Positions 9,321-20,890 of a stretch of 64,000 bases of DNA are shown one piece after another. The DNA is from Stomoxys calcitrans (lineage: Eukaryota > Arthropoda > Insecta > Diptera > Muscidae), in contig NC_081553.1 of assembly GCF_963082655.1 (NCBI RefSeq), forward strand, positions 207,518,435-207,582,434. The letters are read 5' to 3'. The notes under the pieces are model-generated. The model saw nothing but the letters and a program-made list of their open reading frames with translations, did no database searches and was not told the origin of the DNA. Position 1 is the first letter of the stretch. Each line of letters begins with the position of its first letter. The translations under genes and the position numbers were made by a program.

Positions 9321-11433
9321 TAAATCTAACATTCACAATAAGCTGCTAGTCCCCGCTGATTTGTTGATTTTCCTTAAATCTCCCCTAACGATACTCTTAA
9401 TCTTGAAACAAATTCTAATTGTTGTCACCTCCTCACTGCCTTGTGAATTTAATCCTCTTATAAATGCTTCAAAAGTAAGCAATTAACAAATAAATAAAAA
9501 ACCAAGTGCTGCTGTACAATTTTTAATTAAATAAGTAAAAATATCAAGGAAGAAAAAAAGACTGTTTCACTCTGCTGCAAGAACTGATAAAACAGCACAC
9601 ACTTACACTCACCAAGCAGTAAGAGCAAAATTCAATCCAATCGAGTGTCATCATTATCACGGATATACGCAAGACATAGCGGCGATGCTACAACTCAAAC
9701 CACCGCGATTTATTTTATTTTTTTTTTTACTTTGCTATCTACAAACATTCATTTCAACGCCTGGCCTGTGTCAATTGGCAGTTGGCAATTGTCGCTACTT
9801 AATATTTGTCAATTTATGACAACAAATTTCCATTTTTCATTATCGAAAGCATTATGGGCCAGAGCTTAAGAACAGAAAACAGAAGCAGCAGCAGACACAC
9901 TTGTGACTCTCAGGATGTTGGCTGTCATTTGGGGTTTCATTTCTCCCCCAACCACAGCAATATTTAGCAAGAAAAAGTAAAAAATAAGCAAAAAAACATA
10001 GGACAACATTTTATGAAGCGCCCATATTTTACCTATGACTGAGTGAAAAAAGACGAATTTTCTCTTCTTTTTATTAAAATGTGTGAAGATTTCCTTACTG
10101 AGGTATTAGTTGCTGACAATGAATATTTCGTTCATCATCAAAATGATATCTCATTCTTAGCCCTGCTAAACATTTTTTTTTATATTTTTCCCTTCCAGTT
10201 CCAAACCTGAGGGAAGCATGATTGTTGTTTTTTTTTTTCTCTCTCTCTCCCTCCTCTTCTTACGGTGAGGCATTGTTTTGTCTTTAAAGTTTTAAAATTT
10301 ATCCCCTCTACATGTTGTTGGGCCAACTTGCTTTTGCTATTGCCGAATGGTTGGCAGGCAAGCAAGCAAGGAAAAAGTCCTGAAAGTAATTTTACGTCTG
10401 ACTAAACATTAATGTGCCAATATTTTATTGTTTGCTGCCACAACAAAATAACAAAAACGCCATGAAATTTAAACAAATAATGTCTTGATTATGCCAGCGG
10501 TATGGTGGTTGACGCGGATTGGGCTTGCCATGGCATGTGAATGAATATTGAGACCAATCAGTGAAATCCAAACAATATTTAATTTTAATAATCCCTAAGA
10601 TCGAATAAAGGGAAAGCTTCAATGAGGGAAACTTGGTCTCTATGGTTTTTGCATTAAAACTGAAGAGAAGATTTCAAAATTAATTTCACTCGAAAAACTA
10701 ATTTTGTTTTAGAATTTGGGAATAGACCTCACTATTTATATTTTTTGTGATTTTTAAATGCCAATTGAAGTTTCAATTTCATTTGCAGTGGGGGAATTAT
10801 GGCTTTGGTGTACTGACTCGTATGAGTATTATTAATTCAGTGGGCCCTAGTGCGTATGAGTATCACAAATTAAAGCTTATATCAACAACCCCTACAAAAT
10901 GGATTTTTTCCATTTTAGCATTAAAGCTGGGGAGAAGATTTTAAAAATAATTTCAGTCAAAAAACTCATTTTGTTTAAGAATTTGGGCATAGGACCACAA
11001 TTTTTCAATTTCATTTTCAACGGGGGTATTTTGGCTTTGGTGTACCGTCTCGTATGAGTATTATTAATTCAATGGACCCTAGAGCGTATGAGTATTACAA
11101 ATAAAAAAATTATTATTATTCCCAACTTAAAGCTTATATCAACAACCCTACAAAATGTAAGAAATGGCAATCTACTTCTATCCATAAGACCTTTAGGAAT
11201 TGGAAGACTCAAATCGGTGAATCTGCATGAAGCATATTCCGTGGTAGTTTCTGGATTAATTTGAAGAAATCATATCGGGACCTCAAGAAGTCAAATGGAA
11301 GGCATCGATTTTTGTGAGACTACTAGCTGGCCCGGGGCGCTTCGCTACATCATAAAATGGCTTTTTGAAAATGGATTTTTTAAGCTGGTTATCAAGCCAC
11401 TCAGGGCTAAGAATCTCGTTCAGATTCACACTA
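9321..11433. other. Unique region with a diverged, inverted pair of the core motif
   Basis: No gene recognised. Mostly single-copy AT-rich DNA. Around 10650-11160 there is a ~235-bp tandem repeat; two of its units contain, in inverse orientation, GGTGTAC, CGTATGAGTATTATTAATT and GCGTATGAGTAT (10807-10866 and 11038-11098). These resemble the cores at 4510-8418. A CT-rich tract lies at ~10238-10260. Confidence 0.5.
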
Positions 11434-13930
11434 ATTGTTTTTATACCCTCCACCATAGGATGGGAGTATACTAATTTCGTCATTCTGTTTGTAACTCCGC
11501 GAAATGATCATCTAAAACCCAATAAAATGCACATATTTTAGATCGTTCTGACACTTTAAGTCTATCTATATCCGTCTGTCGAAAGCACGCTAGCTAACAC
11601 GAAGGAGTAAATCTACCCGCTTCTTGTGCCACTAGAGGGCGTAATTCTTATCCGATTTGGCAGAAATTCAGCATGCCGTGTTTCATTATGACTTCTGTGC
11701 TGAGTATGGTTCCAATTGGTCCATAACACGATATAACCGATCTTGGATCTTGACTTCTTGACCCTCTAGAGGGCGCAATTCTTATCCGATTTGGCTGAAA
11801 TTCAGCATGACGTGTTTCGTTATGATTTTCAACAACTGTGTTAAGTATGGTTTAAATCGGTACATAACCTGACATAGCTCCCATGTAAACCGATCTAGAA
11901 TCTTGACTTCTTGAGCCTCTAGAGGGCACACTTCCTATCCGATTTAGCTGAAATTCATCATGACGTGTTTCGTTATGACTTCCAACAACTGTGCTGAGTA
12001 TGGTTCCAATTGGTCCATAACACGATATAATCCATCTTGAATCTTGACTTCTTGAGCCTCTAGAGGGCACAATTATTATACGATTTGGCTGAAATTCAGC
12101 ATGACGTGTTTCGTAATGACTTTCAACAACTGGTTTAAGTATGGTTCCAATCGGTCCGTAACCTGATATAGCTCCCATGTAAACCGATCTCCCGATTTGA
12201 CTACTTGAGCCCCTGGAAGCCGCAATTTTTGTTCGATTTGGCAAGTACGGTACAAATCGGTCTAAACCTGATATAGTTTCCACATAAACCTATTTCCCGA
12301 ATTGCCTTCTTGAGCCCTTACAAGCCACAATTTTTGTCCGATTTGGCTGAAAGTTTGCACTTAGTGTTCTGTTACGATTTGCAACAACTGTGTCTAGAAC
12401 GGTCCAAATCGGTCAATATCCTATATAGTCCACATATATATCGATCTCTTGATTTGACTTCTTGAGCCCTTACAAGCCGCAATTTTTATTCGATTTGGCT
12501 GAAATTTTGCCCCTAGTGTTCTGTTATGACTTTCAACAACTGTGGCAAGTACGGTCCAAATCGGTCAATAACCTGTATAGTCCACATATAAGCCGATCTC
12601 TTGATCCCTTACAAGCCGCAACTTTTGTTCGAAATTAAATTTTTCACCTGGTGTTCTGTTATGACTTTTAACAACTGTGGCAAGTACGGTCCAAATCGGT
12701 CTATAACCTGATGTAGCTCCCATATAAACCGATCTCCCGATTTGACTTCTTAAGCCCTTACAAGTCTCAAATTTTGCATGCGGTATACTGTTACGACTTC
12801 CAACAACTCTGCCAAGTACGGTCCAAATCGGTCTTTAATCTGATATAGCTCCCATATAAACCGATCTCCCGATTTGACTTCTTGAGCCCATACAAGCCGC
12901 AATTATTGTTCGATTTGGCTGAAATTTTGCATGTAGTGTTCTGCTTTGACTTCCAACAACTGTACCAAGTACGATCCGAATCGGTCTATAAGCTGATAAA
13001 GCTTTCTTATACACCGATCTCGCGATCGGGGGGGGGTATATAAGGGCTGTATCCATTTGCAATCTCCAGCGACCTACATCAATAAGAAGTATTTGTGCCA
13101 AATTTCAAGTGGCTGGCGTCTTTCGTTCGACTTCTATCGAAGCTTGGACAAACGTACGCATGGACGTGGCTAGATAGACTCAGAATATCAAGACGATCAA
13201 GAATATATATACTTTTTAGAATGGAGGTCACCGTGGCGCAGAGGTTAGCATGTCCGCCTACGTCCAAATCCCGGCGAGAACATGAGAAAAATTTCTAGTG
13301 GTGGTTATCCCCTTACTAATGCAGGCTACATTTTTGAAGTATTCTGCTATGTTAAAACTTCCTTACCAAGTGGTGACGCTATGCGGCACGTCGTTTGTAA
13401 TCGGTCTAACTAAAAAAGGAGGTCCCTTATCATTGACCTTAAACATTAATCGGACTGCACTCATTGATTTGAGAGAAGAATTTCCTATTCCTTAGTGGAC
13501 TTATTCATGGGCAAAATTTGCAATTTGCAACCTATAGATAGATTCGAACCATACTCGGCACGTTTGTTCAGAGTCGTAACTGAACACAACGTGCAAAATT
13601 TCAGCCCAATCGGATAACAACTGCGGCTTTTAGGGGAACAATAAGTCAAATAGGAAGATCGGTTTATATGAGAGCTATGTCGGATTATATACCGATTCAA
13701 ACCATATTTGGCACAATTGTTAAGAATCGTTACAGAACACCACGTGCATGCAAAATTTCGGCACAATCGGACAACAACTGCGGCTCTAAGGGGCACAATA
13801 GAAAGATCGGTTTGTGTGGGAGCTTTATCCAAATCTCAATTGTTTCTGGACGATCGCAGATTAATGAACCGAGATGCTACAAACGAAATGACTAGATTAG
13901 TGTACCCTCCATCCCATGGTGGCGGTTTAA
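11434..13930 (+). mobile_element. HINE element with ~165-bp tandem array, SINE inserted
   Basis: The left end reads TTTTTATACCCTCCACCATAGG then a GTATACTAATTTCGTCATTC block and a CCGTCTGTCGAAAGCACG block, the DINE-1-like start. About nine ~165-bp units follow to ~13080 (each with 'cgatctcccgatttgacttcttgagccc', 'ccgatttggctgaaatt', 'ttccaacaactgtgccaagtacggtc'). At 13150-13222 the 5' block recurs inverted. A tRNA-SINE interrupts at 13223-13530, after which array units resume and end in an inverted start with CCCATGGTGG near 13911. Confidence 0.75.
13223..13530 (+). mobile_element. tRNA-derived SINE family A, internally deleted
   Basis: Head: GGAGGTCACCGTGGCGCAGA, GGTTAGCATGTCCGCC (Pol III box A region); box B is partly lost by a deletion. 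Body and tail match the other family A copies, ending with 'ttccttagtggacttattcatgggcaaaatttgca'. It sits inside the HINE array, so it is younger than that array. Confidence 0.8.
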
Positions 13931-15659
13931 AAAACGGGTTTCAAATAACAAACGACAACATCCAGCAACCAGCAGTGGATAGAAAGCAAGTGCAAAACAT
14001 TGTTGTTTCCCACAAGTGATGCGATGCTGTTGTTGTTGGTCGGACTTGCTATCAGCAGTGGATAGTAGCGATGTTGCTGCAATCAATGCACTGCCCATAT
14101 TCATACACAAAATGGAAAAAATGTTAGCACAGGCAGATTTAAGGAAGTAATACGTCTTCAATACTTTAGCAGATTTCTGTATTTAAAACAGCAGATTTTG
14201 TTAGTTGAAAAAGCAGACGGAAACGTTTATTTAAACAGCAGCCCCATGTTTGCTGAAACAGCAGTCATGTCTAATTTCCCATTTTTCAGCAGAAAAAAAC
14301 TGTTGTTTTAGCAATCAGAGAAATCAGAGAAAAATCATAGAAATATCAGGCTTTTGACAAATTCAGACCATATTTAGTGAATCACACTAGAAATCGTTTA
14401 GTAAGGTCAGGTTATGGACTGATTCACATGTGTGTTACATGTACAGAAAGTTATTGCGATATTTCGAAATCGTATAAGATTGAGCCCTTTAGGTGCCCAA
14501 GAAGTCAGTCAAGTCGAGGTGTTACAAGTGGAATGACTAGATTAGTATACCCTCATTCTATGGTGCAGTGTATAACCACGTTTACAGTTTACTTTTCTTC
14601 TTGTTTTTCTATAACCATGTCATAGAAGTATTACCCAAATGTTATTTTATGCAGTTTTGGCGAAAACATCCCTGACAACTACAACAACTTTTATAAAAGC
14701 CACAACTTCTGTTCAAATGTTCACTTAAAAAATTAAAACAAAAGACAAACGGACCCACAAATACTCACTGATAAGGTGAAGAATGAGAACCCAATACTCC
14801 CGGGGCACTTTGGCTGTCGTCATAAAGAGCACATCATGTATCATGTTGGGAAAAACTTCCTAGTCTTACTGTTTGCTTGTATGCCAGCCACAAACACACA
14901 CACACACGCCAATACTTAACCATACCAACAGGGATTAAACAATGGCTGCTGTGCAAGTAGTACTCATATGATGACAAGTACAAGTATCGCCTGTGTTTTT
15001 GGCAAACAAACGGAAAGTTCTCTCAACTCAACTTGTTTGGGTTATGGTGAGTAGGTGAATAGCATACAGCTTTGCCACCACGCCTTTAGACAGAGTGCTT
15101 TAATTGTTTCACCACCATTCGAAGACAAGAAAAGTGGGTAAACATTGGCATATTGTGCTGATTAATGTTGTTAACGAGTTGTGTTGTAAAGGATGCTGCA
15201 TGTGTAAGGATATTTTAATTTAAATAATCAAAGTGATACTTTTTTACTCCAGTCCTAGGCAAAAGGGTTTGCTAAGAGCTCGATGTTAACTGGATTTATG
15301 TTTGACTGCTCCTCGTTCGATTGATGGAATGAGGTGGAATTTTTTAAGTAGATCAAGAATATGTTAAAAAGATGCTGTCTTTGACTGCATGTGAAATCAA
15401 AAATGAATATTCATGAGATTAATTTATGCCTATGTCGAGTTTGTAATGCAATCCTTGTAATGCATTAATTTTCTTTTTTTTTTTTATTAAAAAAAACGTA
15501 ATCAATGTTGTCTTTAGAAATATTTATAAAAAAGACGGATTAACATTTTTCAATGATTTTTGCTTGAATTCAAATACCTCAACATTTCAGTTAAATAAGG
15601 AACACCACTTAACTCATGTGGCTACTACGGTGTGGGAATAGAAATGAAGAGAGAACCCA
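13931..15659. other. Mostly unique region with a HINE scrap
   Basis: No gene recognised. 14330-14590 is a HINE end fragment (ending near ATGACTAGATTAGTATACCC and ATTCTATGGTG). The rest, including a short CA-rich run near 14890-14910, looks single-copy. A CAGCAG-rich stretch lies at 14160-14300. Confidence 0.5.
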
Positions 15660-17720
15660 TAACCCTTGCCTCTCATTAGGTTAGGTTTAAGTGGCAGTCT
15701 GCCATCAGACTAACTTAGACGTTTTCGTCCATTGTGATACCACAGTAACAGAAGAAGAAAGACGTCTTCTAGTTCCTACCGTTGAATCATACAGATCGCT
15801 TTAAAAATCCCAATAACTTGCGAATGTTCTCATCCGCTAAATCAGACAGGTTCTCAAAGGAATGAGTACCTGAAGTGGAACTCCTTCCGACTGCTAGTGC
15901 GGGACACACACACAGAAGGTATTCTATAGTCTCTTCTTCTTCAATGTCCTCACAGCTTCTGCAAAAATCGTTGCTGGCAAACTTCAGTCTGTCAGCATGT
16001 TTTCCGATTAGACGGTTAGCTGTCATGACGGACACAATGACTGAGACGTCTGTTCTAGCCAATGACAGCAAAGTGGTAGACCTCTTCAAGTCTAGATTAG
16101 GCCACGTAGTTTTGAAATGCTCACAGTCCCCTCTTTGTAACCATTGGTCATTCGTTATCCTTCGGACCTCGTCCTAAAAACTTAGCTAGAGTCATACCCA
16201 CAGATTCCAGTATCCCTGGAATGTGTAGCGTGGTTCCCAGTCACGCAAGCTCGTCCGCTTTACAATTCCCTGGGATATCTCTGTGGCCCGGCACCCAGAA
16301 CAGATGAATTTGGAACTGTTAAGCCATCTCGTTTAGAGATCTGCGCTAGTCGAGGGCGGTTTTTGTGTTAAGAAATACGTTCTCCTGTGATTTAATGGCT
16401 GTCTGAGAAGATATTTATGCCAATCGTCGTTATGACATTATATCTTAGCCATTCCATCACTTCCCTAATTGCAAGGATCTCCGCTTGATACACACTGCAG
16501 TGGTCGGGTTACCTTTTCGATATGACCATCTCTTGAATCTTTGGAGTACACCTCAAAGCCCACCTGGTTGTTTAGTTTGGAAGCATCCGTAACTTCTGTT
16601 ACCAGGGATATCATAGTTCCAGTCGATTCTATCAGGAATAATGGTACAATACTTTTTATCAAAAAGCGGCTCAGGTAGGATATAATCCACACGGCCTGGA
16701 ACATCGGATATTGTATCAAGGATAACACTGAGTCCGTAGCCGCCATACGACCAAAGAGGAGACTTCCTTAGCCTCTCGGCAGTGGTCGCTGCAATTCGTC
16801 TAGCCATAATGTCCACAGCCATAAGATGTTCTCAGTGCGGCTGTGATACACTAAGAAGCCATCCTTTGGATCCGGTTAAGTATTGAGCAGTAGGTGGACT
16901 TTTGAAGAGCCGTCCACCAGACCACAATACCATATAGCATTATGGGTCCGACAACTGGAGTATATACCCAATACATGAAGCGCGGTGGATTTGAAGTTCA
17001 ATTTTATGTCCAGCAAAACACCCAGGTATTTTGCAAATGCAAATTGCAAATTTTGCCCATGAATATTCCACTAAGGAACAGGGGAAAACTTCTCACATAT
17101 CAATGAGTGCAGTCCGATTCAAGTTTAAGCCCCTTATCATTGAGCTTAAACTTGAATCAGATTGCACTCATTGATATGTGAGAAGTTTGCCCCTGTTTCT
17201 CCTTTTCATAGCCGAGTCCGAACGGCAGTGTGACACCTCTTTGGAGAGAAGTTTTACATGGCATAGTACCTCACAAATATTGCCAACATTATGAGGGGGA
17301 AAACCACCGGCGAATTTTTTTTTCTGATGGTTTCGCCAGCTTTCGAACCTAGGCGTTCAGCGTCATAGTCGGACATGCTAACCTCTGCGCTACGGTGGCC
17401 TCCTTTGGTATTTTGCGCTTTCTGTAAATGGAACATTCTCTCCTCCCAAGAAGGGCAACCACTATAGGCAACTTGTATCTCCTGAACTACTTCTTGCATG
17501 GATTTATATCTTAGAGTGTTGGGAAACTTTGCCCTAACCGCAATTGCCACGTCTTCAGCATACACGACCACTTTTACACCTTTTTCTTACAGAGACAATG
17601 GCTTGGCACTAGGACTTGCTAACAAAAGCGAGTCATTGAGGGCCTTCGTGATCCGCTTGACTACTATGTCTATACCCTCCGTAGTTTTCACTTCCTTTTC
17701 TGGTCTAGAAGGGATAGAGG
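15660..17720 (-). pseudogene. Degraded LINE with reverse transcriptase and RNase H, SINE inserted
   Basis: Pieces of one non-LTR retrotransposon ORF2 in minus-strand order. The reverse-transcriptase active-site region at about 17530-17575 reads VVVYAEDVAIAV, where active elements have YADD. A SINE interrupts at 17031-17403. An RNase-H-like part lies at ~16380-16822 (RIDWNYD, then QVGFEVYSKD and CSVYQAEILAIREVMEWL in another frame). The C-terminus at 15787-16089 has a Cys-rich block (FCRSC...EYLLCVCPAL) typical of RNase-H-bearing LINEs. Several frameshifts and stops break it. The 3' end, near 15664, has GGTTAGGTTT beside 'gtggcagtctg', a tail shared with the SINE at 39398-39560. Exact clade not assigned. 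Confidence 0.75.
17031..17403 (-). mobile_element. tRNA-SINE family A with an inverted tail duplication
   Basis: The head at the right (CTACGGTGGCCTCC in inverse; box B within TTTCGAACCTAGGCGTTCAG) and tail at the left match other copies. The tail is present twice in opposite orientation: 17078-17130 and 17148-17202 are complementary with few mismatches around a short loop. Confidence 0.8.
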
Positions 17721-18925
17721 TGCAGAATTTGTGCCGAAATTTATGCCAATACGCCTTTCATTTGTTTAGCCGAGGGACCACTTCTGCAGTGTGAAACGAG
17801 AATTTTTTCCTAGAAATTTTCTTCCAAAAATCAAAGCTCTTGTTTCTCCTATTTCTTTGTAAAAAAAATTAATATTCAAAGCATATACGAATGAAAAGAA
17901 AACACAACTTCCTTATTGCAAAAAGTGTTGAAAAAGAAAAGGTTGACTTAATGCTACACCATTTGACATTTAACAAAACCCCCCTCTCATTCAACCAAAA
18001 ATCTCTCATGGAGAGACTGAAAAAAAAAACAGACTTTTTTCTCTCTTTCATATTGTTGTAGTTGAGGTTAAGAAATCACGTAAGATTCACCAAAGTGTTG
18101 AAATGTCAACACCACTCACTGATGATGATGAACGCCTGACAACAATAAATTCCGGCATGCATGGCATTTTATTTTGAATAATATTTTCATAGTCACAAAA
18201 TATAAACCCAAATAAAGGAGAGTTTATGTTTGGAAAAAAAAAAACAGACAGCCTAATGAACTAAGGTCCTCTCCCCTCTCGCCCTCACCAGCCAGCTTAA
18301 TGTTATCTGCATGCTATCGAATTCGGAGGACACAAGAAGTAGATGAAGTCAATTAAAAAAGTCTCAACAAAACTACGTGACTTGGGGTGTTATTAAACAC
18401 CGGAGACCATATACCCAAAGAATAGCTTGAAATTAGAAATTCTCACAAAAAGAAAAACGACAATTTTTGTTGATACACTTTGTATGCGGGTGAATTTAGA
18501 AAGTGTATAGCAAATATTTTGAAGAAAAAATTATTTCCCCTTTATTTTTAATGCTTGTCTCTAAAAAAAGATAAAAGTAAAGCCCTCATTGTCACTAAAA
18601 GGTAAGAAAGTTTAAAAGTTGGGTGTTGTACACTGTAAGCAAATGTTTCATCAATTGTGGTTGTTTAGGTTAGGTCAGAGTAAATTTCAGCCAAACCGAA
18701 AAAAAATTGCGCCCTCTAGAGGCTCAAGAAATATAATCGATAGATATAATCAGTGATGCCAACAACTTACCAGCAAAAAGCGTAACAAAATTTTTAAAAA
18801 GGGTGTAAATTTTGTGTAAAAAAGAGTAGAAAGGTACTAACTTGGATTTTTGGAAAATTTTACAAAAAGGTGCATAATTTTAACGAAAAGCTTTGCAATC
18901 GCAAAATCGCAACGGATATACAAAA
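17721..18925. other. Mostly unique AT-rich region
   Basis: No gene recognised. A HINE scrap lies at ~18682-18760 (AAATTTCAGCCAAACCG, GCGCCCTCTAGAGGCTCAAG). The rest shows no repeat I recognise. Confidence 0.5.
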
Positions 18926-18995
18926 TGATGGAGGCCCCCCTTGGCGCAGAGGTTAGCATTTCCACATATGACGCCGAATGCCTGGTAAAAAGGCG
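18926..18995 (+). mobile_element. tRNA-SINE family A, head fragment
   Basis: GGAGGCCCCCCTTGGCGCAG then AGGTTAGCATTTCC and 'tgacgccgaatgcctgg' match the SINE head; the body is absent. Confidence 0.65.
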
Positions 18996-19049
18996 TTTGG
19001 ATACCCACCACCTCGGGTATATATGGAAACCACCTAATCTGGTGAAAAA

Positions 19050-20330
19050 TTCATAATTTATGCCCCCATAGCAGCTATATCGAAATATGGTCCAATTTGG
19101 ACTAAATTCGGCATGGACATCGAGCTGTCTAATAAGTACAAGTCATTGTTCAATTTTGTACAACAAAATGTTAGTCTTTTTGGCAGGATGTCGAAAAGCC
19201 TAACATAAGTCACTGTGTCAAATTTCCGCGAAATCGGATTATAAATGCGTCTTTTATGGGCCCAAGACTTTAAATCGAGAGATCGGTCTATATGGCAGCT
19301 ATATCCAAATCTGAACCGATCTGGGCCAAATTGAAGAGGGATATTGAAGGGCCTAACACAACTCACTGTGCCAAATTTTGAAAATTGAATGTGCGAAATC
19401 GGACAATAAATGCGATTTTTATGGGCCCAAAACTTTAAATCGAGAGATCGGTCTATATGGCAGCCATATACAAATCTGGAACGATCGGGCCCAAATTGAA
19501 GAGGATGCTGAAGGGCCTTACACAACTCACTGTCCCAAATTTCGGCGACATCAGACAATAAATGCGCCTTTTATGGGCCCAAGTCCTTATATCGAGAGAT
19601 CGGTCTATTATATAACAGCTATATACAAATCTGGACCGATCGGGGCCAAATTGAAGAAATATGTCGAGTATCTCAACACAACTCACTGTCCATAACTTTC
19701 AGTAAAATCGGATAATAAATGAGGCTTTTATGGGCCAAGGACCTTAAATCGGCGGATCGGTCTATAAGGGGGCAAGGTCCGATATAGTCCATCTTCAAAC
19801 TTAACCTGCCTTTAGACAAAAAAAAAAGAATCTGTGAAAATTTCAGCTCAATATCTTTATTTTTAAAGACTGTAGCGTGATTTCAACATGACATGGCCAG
19901 ATCGTCTAAGATTTTTATGACGATCAAGAATATATATACTTTATAGGGTCGGAAATGGATATTTCAACGGACATGGCCAGATCGTCTAAGATTTTTATGA
20001 CGACCAAGAATATATATACTTTATAGGGTCGGAAATGGATATTTCGATATATGCAATTCTTATCCGATTTCGCTGAAATTTTGCATGAAGTGTTCTGGTA
20101 TGACTTCCAACAACTGTGCCAAGTATAGTCTATATCAGTCCATAACCTGATATAGCCGCCATATAAACCGATCTCCCGAATAAACTTCTTGAACCTCTAG
20201 AAGGCACCATTCTTATCCGATTTGGCCGAAATTTTGCATGAATTGTTTTATTTTGACTTCCAACAACTGCGTTAAGTATGGTCTAAATCAGTGTATATCC
20301 TGATATCGCCGCCATATAAACCTATCTCCC
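19050..20330 (-). mobile_element. HINE array, ~155-bp unit, with duplicated end block
   Basis: About five units to ~19790 each carry 'atcgagagatcggtctatatggcagctatat', 'gggccaaattgaagag' and 'aatgcgccttttatgggcccaag'. The inverted HINE start block ACATGGCCAGATCGTCTAAG with GAATATATATACTTTATAGG occurs twice in tandem (~19890-19968 and ~19970-20048). 20049-20330 returns to the other array type seen at 11434-13080. Confidence 0.75.
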
Positions 20331-20376
20331 GGGTATTTACCCAATTTACCGGGTAAATACCTTTTTGGTAATTACC
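20331..20376. repeat. Short perfect hairpin cluster of GGTA/TACC blocks
   Basis: GGTATTTACCC (20332-20342) pairs perfectly with GGGTAAATACC (20351-20361) around an 8-base loop, followed by five T and GGTAATTACC, itself a 10-base palindrome. It lies at the junction between a HINE array and a LINE fragment. Confidence 0.7.
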
Positions 20377-20384
20377 CATCGCCT

Positions 20385-20890
20385 GTAGGGATTGTTCTAA
20401 GAAACAAAATGGTGAAAGCGTGAAAGCGGTGGAGAAATACAGGACAGATATAACCGCCTTAAAGAAAATGCGATGGATCGGGAATGGTGTCACCAAACGG
20501 TAGCAAACTATACTTTAGCCCCCATGACACGAGGCATGTATTCGGCTGCAGATTTGTAGTTAGTCGGAGACTGAAACACCTTGTCTCCAGCTTGACTCCG
20601 CTGGATGGGAATGGATGCCATAACACGAGGCATGTATTCGGCTGCAGATTTGTAGTTAGTCGGAGACTGAAACCCCTGGTCTCCAGCTTTACTCCGATGT
20701 TTGAGAGGCTAGCCAAAATCCGCAAATTTTTCAACATCAGCTTTTTTTATGCATATGCCCCGACTGAAAACAAGAACGAGCAGACCAATGTTATTTTCCA
20801 CAAGCGCCTAGAGAGAGAATGGGGACGCTGCCCTGCCCATGATATTAAAATCGTTCTGGAACACAGAAAATTCTATGATTCACAAATTTA
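20385..20890 (+). pseudogene. LINE fragment: AP-endonuclease region
   Basis: The frame includes FGCRFVVSRRLK, then FFNISFFYAYAPTENKNEQT and CPAHDIKIVL, matching the N-terminal endonuclease of the LINE at 22655-25455 and 50850-52790. A ~97-bp piece is tandemly duplicated (20527-20623 against 20624-20700), so FGCRFVVSRRLK appears twice. The fragment stops where the catalytic GDFNA motif would follow. Confidence 0.75.

Noticed and set aside
9645..9869. 74-codon plus-strand frame with a hydrophobic stretch
   Set aside because: No homology, no splice context, and composition equal to the surrounding AT-rich DNA.
11852..12283. 143-codon open frame on the minus strand
   Set aside because: It runs through HINE array units and repeats the same peptide every ~55 residues; a by-product of the tandem array.
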